From: Aurantiochytrium sp. KH105
Lineage: Eukaryota; Sar; Bigyra; Thraustochytrida; Thraustochytriidae
NCBI GenBank assembly: GCA_003116975.1
Contig: BGKB01000017.1
Coordinates: forward strand, 248,001-312,000
Direction: 5' to 3'
DNA: 64,000 bases
Shown in pieces: positions 56,047 through 64,000 of this stretch. The first letter of the stretch is position 1, and each line of letters starts with the position of its first letter. The notes beneath the pieces are model-generated. The model did not search any database. It saw only the letters and a program-made list of their open reading frames with translations, and was not told the origin of the DNA. The translations under genes were made by a program, and so were the position numbers.

Positions 56047-58944
56047 TTAGGCAAGGTCCATGCTGAGGCTCTTCGACAGCTCGGCCTCATTCCCCACACT
56101 TGCAGCAGCGACGCGGGCGCCAGAGGCACTCGCGTTCTTGGGATCACGTTTCTTGTCCCCTTCGTCATCTTCATCGTCCTCGTCCTCGTCGTCGCCATCA
56201 TTCTCCTCGACGGAAAGACCCGTGTCTCCTCCCGTCGTCATTGGGCCTTCTCCCGGGAGGGTAGCGGCGCGCGAGCGTGACTTTTTCGTTGCTGGTGGAA
56301 GCGCGGTGAGATCGTCCATGGTTCGCATATCCTGCGTGATATCGCCCGTCAAGTTGGTCATGTCGCCCGTCTGTGTACCTGTGCGTGGCGCCGTCGTGGC
56401 TCCCGGAGCCGACGTCTGCCGGGACCCGCTGCCAATCTTTTTCTTCACCGCACGAGACACGCTCGCGAACTCGGGGGCCGTCACAAAGTATACCTTGGGG
56501 CCGATCACGAGCAAGATGAGAATCAACGAGGTGAAGACCAGCGTTGAAGAAATGAGAAAGGTCTGCGACTTGACCTCAAGCGGCAGTCCCGCAACGAGAA
56601 TCATTGTCAGGAAAATGATCATCGTCGTGACGTAGCTCGCCATCATGATACTGCGACTCTCCATGTACTTAGCATCACTGTTGCGACCCTGGTACGAAAG
56701 AAAAGTAGTGTAAAGCAAAATCAAGACCACATAGACGACCCCAAGGACGGGAAAAACAATGTACTCGTTGTGGCTATCTGCGTTGCTCCCTCCAAAGTAA
56801 ACGCACACATTGGCGCTAAAGGTCACATGCAGGCCTGTAATCTGGTACAGGTGCACATTTGCATTTGTCAGCGACGCCTCCATGGCTTGCGGTGCGTCCA
56901 CCGCGAACCACACAATCAGCAGTAATGTCATGCCGAACATGATGCCCATCAAAATTTTGAACATGAAGAAGGCCGAGATGGAGATGCGACGCATTGTCGA
57001 GTTGTTCCAAATCCGCCAGATACGGTATACCTTGACTGTGAGCGATCCGACCAAGAGCGTGAGACTTAGCGCCAAGTTGGCAATACGAGTACGGCATTTG
57101 TTGGTTTGATTTGGTCCGAGGAACGACATGGCAGCCACGTTGCACCAAATGCCCGCAAAGCACATGAGCACCAGGAACTCGCGCTGCCCCGCCTTCATGG
57201 CCACGCTAGAGTAGTGACGGAGGACAACAAAGAGAAAGATGTAGCAAATGATGGCGCCGATGCTCGAAAGCGAAATTAGAATCCGGCCTGTCAGAGACTT
57301 GTACGGCACGTACGGACATTGCAGAGAACCTTCTGTAGGGAGTTCGATTTGGGCAAACGTGTTGTCGCAAGCGCATGGCTCGTTCGGGTCAGGGCATTGT
57401 CTCCCTTCGCGGTCTGCCCAAAAATAGATGACCTCACGAGAGTCGTCTTCGCAAGAGGTTGCTACCGCTTGCACAAAGTCAACCATGGTGCAGTTGCTTA
57501 GTTCTGCGCCAAAAATGAGCGAAGATGTGAGCTCGCCCGTTTTTTCAGCGGGCGGGTAGAGGTTTCGCACGCTCAGCTCAACGTTTGTCTCATCCTCATC
57601 AAGAATTGTGATGTCAGCCTGTACGAGAGTCATCTCATACTCGGCTTGGCCATTTGCATTAAACTTGATGGTACCACCGGGAATGATGCTGTTTGTAAAG
57701 GAGGTTTTCTGCATGTAGCTTCGAACAGACTTTGTTGACGCCGAGTTCGCATTCTCCAGACTTTGCACGAGAACGCGTGCCGACTCGTACGCGAGTGCTG
57801 CGTACCATTCGACTGCGAGCTGGTTTTCGGGCAGCGTGAACATGGTGGTCGAAGCTGCGCCGCCGCTTATCGAGCTGGCGTCCTCCTCGAAAGCCTCGTC
57901 TGCCCAGGCGTACGCTTCGAAGAGTCTCCATCGCTGGGCCCAGTTGCGCGAGATTTCAGGCTTTTGGGACACGCTCCACCACAAAGCCGCAACGAGATCT
58001 TGCACGAAAGCTGGGTGTGCGAGCTCATGGATGTCCTCGATGTCCACGCCTCTCGCCCCGAATGTTGCAAAATCAAACTTGACGTTCGTTTTGGAAAAGG
58101 TGTCGAGCAGCATGCGGAACTCGGTCGAGTGGGCGTCTGCCATGAGGGCGTGGCAGCGCGAAGAATCCCGAGTCGTGTTGCGGGCAATCTCCATATCCGT
58201 TTCAAGGTGCTGAAAGACGTCCTCGTCCGTGGTGTCGATCGGGTATGGAAAATTGGTCGCGTAGTATAAGTGAAAGTAGTCTGGATACAAAAGGGTGTAC
58301 CGCGATACCTCTTCGCGAAAAGCATCACCGTGCGTCCCGTTTTCCCACACGAGAGCAATATCACACGGCTTGGCGAGGACACCATTGTCCATCGAGGTCT
58401 TCATGAATTCAAGGACAGTGTCCGTGAGGAACTCGACTGGAGATAGCAGGCCAAACGCCCATTTGCCGTCATTCTTTCCGTATTGTGGATTTTCCGAGCT
58501 CGTTTCGTACATGGCCGCAGTTGCGCCGCCGCCGTTCACATAGGGTACGTTGTGCTTATTGGCAACTTCGATTTGGGTTGCGATACGGGTGGAGCTGTAT
58601 CCGCCGAGCACAAAGACGTCGTCATCCCACTTGAGGATCTCCGTCAAGTTTCCATCCAGATTTGCAGCTCCTTTCTCTGCATCCGATTCGCTGTCAACGA
58701 GGACCAGCCGGGTGCTGTCCAGAGACAATGTCTCTCCATCCCAGTTTACCTCGTGACCAACCTCGTCAAAGTACATTGCGTATCCGTGCTTGTAGTATGA
58801 CCCAATGTGGCTCGCTGACCCTGTCAGCGGCAGGACCTGCACAATGTGCAAGGCTTCCGATTGAGGCGCTTGGCTCGACACCAGGAGCAGGGCCAGAGCC
58901 GCCATGGCCATTTTAGGGCCTACCTTGCATGCTTGCGCAGCCAT
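56047..58944 (-). CDS. Class C (GABA-B/glutamate-like) G protein-coupled receptor
   Basis: Receptor of 965 residues. A signal peptide (about 1-31, MAMAALALLLVSS) is followed by a periplasmic-binding-protein-like ligand domain to about 480 (HIVQVLPLTGSASHIGSYYKHGYAMYF, DVFVLGGYSSTRIATQIEVANKHNVPYV). The latter contains the Ser/Thr-rich patch that in ANF-receptor domains contacts ligand. Seven hydrophobic helices lie at about 552-825, beginning LTGRILISLSSIGAIICYIF. A typical class C third loop and VGSLTVKVYRIWRI are seen. No nine-cysteine domain separates the halves, although a short Cys-bearing segment (about 520-545) is present; this is GABA-B-like. The cytoplasmic tail is Thr/Ser-rich then very acidic. 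Ligand unknown. The gene is 275 bp from the sAC-like gene, tail to tail. Confidence 0.9.
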   Translation of the reverse strand: MAAQACKVGPKMAMAALALLLVSSQAPQSEALHIVQVLPLTGSASHIGSYYKHGYAMYFDEVGHEVNWDGETLSLDSTRLVLVDSESDAEKGAANLDGNLTEILKWDDDVFVLGGYSSTRIATQIEVANKHNVPYVNGGGATAAMYETSSENPQYGKNDGKWAFGLLSPVEFLTDTVLEFMKTSMDNGVLAKPCDIALVWENGTHGDAFREEVSRYTLLYPDYFHLYYATNFPYPIDTTDEDVFQHLETDMEIARNTTRDSSRCHALMADAHSTEFRMLLDTFSKTNVKFDFATFGARGVDIEDIHELAHPAFVQDLVAALWWSVSQKPEISRNWAQRWRLFEAYAWADEAFEEDASSISGGAASTTMFTLPENQLAVEWYAALAYESARVLVQSLENANSASTKSVRSYMQKTSFTNSIIPGGTIKFNANGQAEYEMTLVQADITILDEDETNVELSVRNLYPPAEKTGELTSSLIFGAELSNCTMVDFVQAVATSCEDDSREVIYFWADREGRQCPDPNEPCACDNTFAQIELPTEGSLQCPYVPYKSLTGRILISLSSIGAIICYIFLFVVLRHYSSVAMKAGQREFLVLMCFAGIWCNVAAMSFLGPNQTNKCRTRIANLALSLTLLVGSLTVKVYRIWRIWNNSTMRRISISAFFMFKILMGIMFGMTLLLIVWFAVDAPQAMEASLTNANVHLYQITGLHVTFSANVCVYFGGSNADSHNEYIVFPVLGVVYVVLILLYTTFLSYQGRNSDAKYMESRSIMMASYVTTMIIFLTMILVAGLPLEVKSQTFLISSTLVFTSLILILLVIGPKVYFVTAPEFASVSRAVKKKIGSGSRQTSAPGATTAPRTGTQTGDMTNLTGDITQDMRTMDDLTALPPATKKSRSRAATLPGEGPMTTGGDTGLSVEENDGDDEDEDDEDDEGDKKRDPKNASASGARVAAASVGNEAELSKSLSMDLA

Positions 58945-59956
58945 TTTCGCACCTTATCCAAACTGAACCTGCGCGGTGCCTCCTTTTGCCGCCAGTCACA
59001 GACAGGCCTTGGCGTGATCCCTTTTTGCTGCAAGTTCATCACGTCTTCGTCAGCGCACGCGATTCGGCACGAGACAGAGTCCACTGTCGCTCTTAGCCTC
59101 CGTGTTGTATCCATCTGTCTTTGGCGGCCAGTCGCTTGCTGCTTTTTCTCGCAGTGCTGGCCCAAAGGCGGACCATCTCAAGGCGAGGCGCATTTTCTCA
59201 GTGTTTTTATTGCGCCACCTTTTCACGTGGTGCCAACTCGAAGCGACCTGACTCGAGCAAGCACAGCGATCCAATACGCCCGCAATGCACCTGCTGCTGC
59301 CGCTGCCGCCGCTGCTGCTGCCTGCGCCGCCTTCCATTTCTTCGTTCCGCAATCGACTGCCGGGGCGCAGTCGCGCTTCTTCGACCTTCCTAGCTCGATC
59401 GATCGCAGCGATGGGCCCAGTCAGAGTCTGTGGTGGGCAGAAAAGAAGAGTCCCAAGTTGCCAAACTTGGGACAACGCCCGGTCCCGACTCCCGGCCGCC
59501 ACAAGCGGCCTCGGCGCTTTTGGCCGCTCCAGACGACCACAGCGCCGGCAAGCAAGCGACGCCGACACTGGCTGTGGCGGGCGAGTCCTTGCTGCTCGCT
59601 GCCTCCTCTTTCTCCCCCTCCTCGAATCGACAGTCTGCGCTTCGCTTTAGGCTGGATGTTCATTTTGGATTGAGCTGTGTGGCAAGGGAGGGCCAAATTC
59701 GGGGTATGCATGAACGGATGACGAACGTGTAAGTGAATGCAAAGGGATGCATCATAAGTCCGAGTGTTCCACTTGCCAGCCCGACCTTTTATTCGTTCGT
59801 TAAACTCGAGCTATACCTTTGCTGGAGTTTTTATGGGCGAGGCGGGCGGAAAAAACCAGAGGGAGGGCGGTCGGTCGGTCGGTTGCTTGGTCGGGTCAGC
59901 CCGACCCTGCAAAGGATCTGCGCGGATGAGCCCTCGGCATCCCATTTCGTGCTGGA

Positions 59957-60022
59957 CATCGCCCGCGTCCGCGTCCGCGTCCGCATTCGTGTCCGCGTCC
60001 ACGTCCACGTCCACGTCCACAT
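59957..60022. repeat. GTCCGC/GTCCAC hexanucleotide repeat
   Basis: About ten hexamers, changing from GTCCGC to GTCCAC along the tract. Confidence 0.85.
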
Positions 60023-60031
60023 TCTCGTTGT

Positions 60032-60150
60032 TTGGGCCAAGCAGAGCAGAGTTAAGCAGAGCTTACAGCTAATAACGGAGCAGAGTTAAGCAGAGCATAC
60101 AGTTAGTAGAGCAGAGTTTTTAGCAGAGCTGACCAGCACGAGCAGAGCTG
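60032..60150. repeat. AGCAG microsatellite with longer higher-order repeat
   Basis: Many AGCAGAG words; a longer unit GGAGCAGAGTTAAGCAGAGC is partly repeated around 60045 and 60077. Confidence 0.75.
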
Positions 60151-60154
60151 GCCA

Positions 60155-60183
60155 GCCATGGTAGTAAGAAGGTCTACCATGGC
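60155..60183. repeat. 10-bp perfect inverted repeat, 9-nt loop
   Basis: GCCATGGTAG at 60155-60164 and CTACCATGGC at 60174-60183 could pair as a hairpin. Confidence 0.85.
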
Positions 60184-60317
60184 CATCGTTGTCACAATTA
60201 TTGTCTTTTTTACCAACGTTTGTTCTGAGTCAGCTTGTCGATGCTCGCTCGGCCTTGCGTCGTAGGACTTGGGTACCTGCCATTGCCGCTACCGGTACAC
60301 CCACCCAACCTCCTCCC

Positions 60318-60324
60318 GTTGTTG

Positions 60325-60355
<31 letters not shown>

Positions 60356-60361
60356 TGCAGC
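60318..60361. repeat. GTT/GCT trinucleotide repeat
   Basis: Four GTT then about nine GCT units ending in CTGCAG. Confidence 0.85.
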
Positions 60362-60809
60362 CATTGCTGCCTCTCTAACAGCCTGCCCTGCCGAATCCAA
60401 GCCCAGGACGACTCTTTTTCGACCAAACTCGCGCGCGCAACGCAATCTTCTTCTTGAGCAAGCTTTCGAGCACGCTTGATGCCCCACCTTCTCCTCCTCC
60501 TTCGCTTCGCTCCGCACGGCCGCGAGGCATGCGCGGCAGGGTCTCCGTCCTGCCCTGTGGAAGCAGCTGCAGAAGAGAGGCGCGCCGGGTCAACTTCTAC
60601 CACCCTGGCCCTCGCTCGCCTCCTTCTCCCTTCTTTTCTTTCCTCCCCTCTTCGCGGTGGTTAGGTCCGCCGGCCCGGCGCCGCGGGACCGCGACGAGAG
60701 CGCGCGAGCAAACCCGACTCGCGCGCGGCAGCACGCTCGCTCTCCGCGCGGCCGCGGCGCGAGCCAGGCCGCGGTGGATGGCGGCGGCCGGAGCGGGCGG
60801 CGAGCGGAG

Positions 60810-63767
60810 ATGGCGCGGACGCAGAGCCGCCAGCGGCAGCGGCAGCGGCGCGAGCGGCGCGAGCGGCGCGAGATGCGGGCGCCCGCGCCGCCCGTGCTGC
60901 ACGGCGAACTCGACGAAGAGGAGATCGATGCTCTGCGAGCGCCCGTGGAGATCGAGGCGGCCACGGACGAGAGACTTCTCGCGTCGATCCAGAGTAACTC
61001 TCTTCTGGACGACTTTGACGATGAAGAGTACGTGGACGATGGCGACGAGGACGACGACGACGACGACGACGACGATGATGACGACGAGGACGACGACGAT
61101 GACGATGACGACGACGACGATGACGATGCCGACAACGATGACGATGGCGAGGAGGATGAGGATGGCAACGATGGCAGCAGAGCAAAAGCCCCTACACGTC
61201 GAAGCAATAGGCGCAAGACCAAGAGCAAAAAGAAGGCTGCCGGTCGAAAACAAAACAAACTCCTTCGCACACGTTCTACGATTTCACCAAACGCGTCGCA
61301 AGCACATACACCATCCACCGCCGATGACGCAGATCTCATCTACCGTCGTACGCGAGCGAACTTCTCCCTGCTCGACAAGAACTTGGATGACCTCGGCGTC
61401 AACGATGGAATGCTTGAACAATTGCTCGAGGGTCTCATCGAAGATGAAAATGAGAACGACGATGACCAAACGCTTTACAATCGATTCGTGAGAGAAACAC
61501 TTCGTGCTACCGCGCAAGAGCCTGCGCCTACTCCTCGGGCCTCGGGCACCACTGTGGCGGTGCCGAACTCTTTCGGAAAGGTGCCTTCAGCGGCTTTGCC
61601 GACCTCCGATGATATCGAATTGAGCCAAAACCTTGAAGGCGCAATAACAAACAACCTGGGTGATGTCTCCTCTTCGGACCAAATAAGAGAGATCGAGACG
61701 ATGCATCTGGTCCACGACAATTCTATTAATAATACAAACGCCATTGTCGATAAAAGCGCAATGGAGCTTGAAAATGGCGATATTGGTGATGACGACGACG
61801 ACGATGATGATGATGAATATGTCCCGACCGTGCTGCAAACACCACAGCGGTCGTCTTCACGAAAGAGAAAGAGGGTTCCAGGGTCCACCATTGCGTCCCG
61901 CACGCGAGCGCACCTGTCACTCGCGGACAAGCAATTCGAGGATGTAGGCGCCGATGACATTATGTTAGCCAAATTGGAGGCGAGCCGCATTCTTGGCGAC
62001 GACGCCCTCGAGCAGGACAACGCTAACACCGGGGTTGTCGACGAAAGTCGCGCGCTTTACATGCAATTCTTGCGTGAAACACTAGCCCGAGAAACCACAC
62101 AAACGCAGCCAACGGGTACAGGAAACACTGGCGCAGCGGAAACCCATGGGCCACCGGTCGCTGCTCAATCTCAGGTGGCGTCTTCGTCTTCGTCTTCGTC
62201 GTCGTCTTCGTCGTCGCTGTCATCAAGGGGTACTGCGCTCGAACGTCGAGCCGCTGAGGATTCACAGCTCGACCGTACCCTTGCGTCCTCTGTCACTAGG
62301 TCAGCGCCGCAGTTACATGCAAAAGACGCCGAGACGACGGACCCGCGACATGCTCGAGAAACCAGTTTACCCAATTCATCATTGCTGGATATAAGTGTCG
62401 GCTCGTCCTCGCTTTCCTCCTCGTTTCTTGATTCGTTAAGCCCCAAGAGTGCGGCTGGGAAGAGGGGACTTTCGCGGACGATTGCCGACCTATCCATCGA
62501 CGATGCAAGTTCTTCGCGACCACGGTCATCCTTTCGACCTCCTTTACCCCCGACGTTGAATCAAAGCTTTGAGAGTGCGGAGGTGTCAATCGGCCGACCG
62601 CAAAGGCAGGCTGTTGACTCTTCGTTGTTCGAAATGAATGACTCATTGCATTCGTTCATGAGTGGTGTATCGCTTCCTTCCATGACTTCTAATGGTGGCG
62701 AGCATCCGTTAGATCAAGAAAAGGAGGATAACACGCCAACGACGAGCTTGCGGCGCTCACAAGAGACACAAAGCACGCCATTGACGTCAGCAGCAAAAGG
62801 ACCTTTTACGCCAGCATTGTCTGCGCGGCTCCACGACCTGTTGCGTGTTCAGCGAGCGCTTGTGGCCCGACTCGGCGAGCAGCGTCTCAATGCAAGCGCG
62901 GCGAAGCTTGCATCCCCGGTGGGCCTGCGCGCCCCAGAGGTGAGCTCCGAGGCCGCAATTCTGCGAGAACTCCGACAAGCCGAAATAGACGCGCCGAAAC
63001 TTTGGAGCAAACTCGAGGGCGGCAAACTCTTTGACGTCTTTGACAAAGGAAAAATCATTGCAACCCACAGTCGTGCGCGAAATGGACGGCTGCTATTCAC
63101 GCCGAGCGAAGATGAGCTGCTTGCGAGAGGCATCGAACGATTCGGCCGAAACGCATGGGAAGAGATTGTGCGCACATATCTGGTGGGCAAGAAGAGTTTT
63201 CAGGTTGATCATCGCGTCCATAATCATCAGAAAAGACAGCGCATGCAATCGCAAGCTCCACGTTGCAACAGCGAACAAGAAAACACCGGCGCCGCTGCAG
63301 TAGATGCTGCTTTTCGCGCCGACCCGACGCCTTGCGACAATCCTGTCATGGCCATCAAATTGGCGCGCAAGGAGAAGGAGGCGGCCGACTGGCTGACGCG
63401 TGCGGACATGGACCGTTTTGCGACAGGCCTTGCTCTCGTCGGCGAAGACTTTGATAGGCTTTCGGGGCGATACATGCCCCATATTGGGCCCCAGGTACTT
63501 TCTGAAGTGTACCGGAGTCTGGTGCAACGCATCCCTGAGACCGCAGCGCTTATGCGTTTTATTGGTTCTGATCTCGACACTTCGCCTTGGACGCCGTCAG
63601 ATGATCGCATTATTCTCGTAGACACGAATGGGAAAAAGCCCGCGCGCAGTGACCGCGTTTGGACAACTATTAAGCAAAAGTTGATGCGCAAGCGGCGTCT
63701 GAGGGAGATTCAAGCGCGATTTCGCATTTTGCGCGTCATCTTTCACATCAAGTCATCATCACTGTAA
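60810..63767 (+). CDS. GON4L-like nuclear protein with SANT/Myb-like domain
   Basis: Protein of 985 residues. An Arg/Gln-rich N-terminus (MARTQSRQRQRQRRERRE) leads to ELDEEEIDALRAPVE and a run of about 35 Asp/Glu (about 76-120) coded by GAC/GAT repeats. A basic nuclear-type signal follows (RRSNRRKTKSKKKAAGRK). Two related blocks come next: RTRANFSLLDKNLDDLGVND with YNRFVRETL, and RTRAHLSLADKQFEDVGADD with YMQFLRETL. They recall the RTR-x-L-x-D helical segment of GON4L. Near 755-810 is a SANT-like domain, FTPSEDELLARGIERFGRNAWEEI, with Trp/Phe spacing close to GON4L and related Myb-like repeats. A Ser-rich centre lies between. Expected role: transcriptional co-regulator; family assignment is tentative. 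The ATG at 60810 was preferred to a GTG-led extension. Confidence 0.7.
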   Translation: MARTQSRQRQRQRRERRERREMRAPAPPVLHGELDEEEIDALRAPVEIEAATDERLLASIQSNSLLDDFDDEEYVDDGDEDDDDDDDDDDDDEDDDDDDDDDDDDDADNDDDGEEDEDGNDGSRAKAPTRRSNRRKTKSKKKAAGRKQNKLLRTRSTISPNASQAHTPSTADDADLIYRRTRANFSLLDKNLDDLGVNDGMLEQLLEGLIEDENENDDDQTLYNRFVRETLRATAQEPAPTPRASGTTVAVPNSFGKVPSAALPTSDDIELSQNLEGAITNNLGDVSSSDQIREIETMHLVHDNSINNTNAIVDKSAMELENGDIGDDDDDDDDDEYVPTVLQTPQRSSSRKRKRVPGSTIASRTRAHLSLADKQFEDVGADDIMLAKLEASRILGDDALEQDNANTGVVDESRALYMQFLRETLARETTQTQPTGTGNTGAAETHGPPVAAQSQVASSSSSSSSSSSSLSSRGTALERRAAEDSQLDRTLASSVTRSAPQLHAKDAETTDPRHARETSLPNSSLLDISVGSSSLSSSFLDSLSPKSAAGKRGLSRTIADLSIDDASSSRPRSSFRPPLPPTLNQSFESAEVSIGRPQRQAVDSSLFEMNDSLHSFMSGVSLPSMTSNGGEHPLDQEKEDNTPTTSLRRSQETQSTPLTSAAKGPFTPALSARLHDLLRVQRALVARLGEQRLNASAAKLASPVGLRAPEVSSEAAILRELRQAEIDAPKLWSKLEGGKLFDVFDKGKIIATHSRARNGRLLFTPSEDELLARGIERFGRNAWEEIVRTYLVGKKSFQVDHRVHNHQKRQRMQSQAPRCNSEQENTGAAAVDAAFRADPTPCDNPVMAIKLARKEKEAADWLTRADMDRFATGLALVGEDFDRLSGRYMPHIGPQVLSEVYRSLVQRIPETAALMRFIGSDLDTSPWTPSDDRIILVDTNGKKPARSDRVWTTIKQKLMRKRRLREIQARFRILRVIFHIKSSSL

Positions 63768-64000
63768 ACAGAAACAACAAAGTAGCCTAAATGAGATCAA
63801 TGCGGAAACAAGACATCACCTTTACATTTATGTGCTGTGCTGCTGAGCCCTATTTGTCCGAAAGATAAAAGCACAGGGCAAAGCTTGTGTGAGTCGAGCC
63901 TTCTTTTCACTTTTGACGCGAAATCTGTTCATGCTGCTGAGATACTGTTGCTGCTGCTTCTGCACTACTGTTGCTGCTGCTGCTGCTGCGAGGTAACGTA
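63768..64000. other. 3' flank ending in CTG repeats
   Basis: 3' UTR-like AT-rich sequence followed by clustered GCTGCTG at about 63940-63990. Nothing else seen before the window edge. Confidence 0.5.

Larger units (their letters stand above)
58945..60809. other. Divergent spacer with several microsatellites
   Basis: Between the GPCR (-) and GON4L-like (+) starts. No gene seen. Contents: GCTGCC/GCTGCTG at 59288-59330, a GTCCGC/GTCCAC hexamer tract at 59957-60022, AGCAGAG repeats at 60032-60150, a hairpin at 60155-60183 and a (GTT)/(GCT) tract at 60318-60361. Confidence 0.5.

Overview
The window looks like nuclear DNA of a GC-rich, intron-poor protist. The clearly recognisable genes are eukaryotic: V-ATPase subunit B, DPH1, a Pol5/MYBBP1A-like protein, an HDAC, a FYVE protein, a CDP-alcohol phosphotransferase, a soluble-adenylyl-cyclase-like protein and a class C GPCR. 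Most are one uninterrupted exon of 0.5 to 4 kb. Only two genes needed a short GT-AG intron (81 and 141 bp). A WDR31-like gene suggests a lineage with cilia. My best guess is a stramenopile of the thraustochytrid (labyrinthulomycete) type. That is an inference from gene style, not proof.

Layout. 1-5.9 kb: 3'-incomplete WD40-ROC GTPase gene (-), then a mostly non-coding stretch with weak reading frames. 6-16 kb: RING protein (+), COG0523/ZNG1 GTPase (-), HDAC (+), MAPEG protein (+), V-ATPase B (-). 16-20.5 kb: a gene-poor, CAGCTG-rich, microsatellite-rich desert. 20.5-27.4 kb: Pho84-like transporter (+), WDR31-like protein (+), TKL-like kinase (-), eight-finger C2H2 protein (-). 27.8-30 kb: a TIR-domain relic (-) and a stand-alone WD40 gene (-) related to the first gene but ending in a CaaX-like tail. 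30-42 kb: DPH1 (+), IQ-motif protein with one intron (-), unknown protein (+), WW protein (-), Pol5-like protein (+), SR-like/IQ protein (+), small unknown protein (-). 42-50 kb: TIR-ROC-COR-TIR protein (-), FYVE protein (-), ethanolamine/choline phosphotransferase with one intron (-). 50-64 kb: sAC-like cyclase/ATPase (+), class C GPCR (-), GON4L/SANT-like protein (+).

The most unusual content is a small, reshuffled family related to Roco GTPases. One gene is WD40-ROC, one is TIR-ROC-COR-TIR, one is WD40 only and cut at the point where ROC would begin, and one is a decayed TIR piece. Shared sequence blocks show they are related. This looks like a lineage-specific expansion of modular TIR/Roco/WD40 signalling proteins, possibly innate-immune or NAD-cleaving. 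A second theme is signalling: the sAC-like cyclase and the class C GPCR lie convergently, 275 bp apart.

Many spacers carry trinucleotide to hexanucleotide repeats. Because the DNA is GC-rich, long antisense open frames are common and were treated as shadows.
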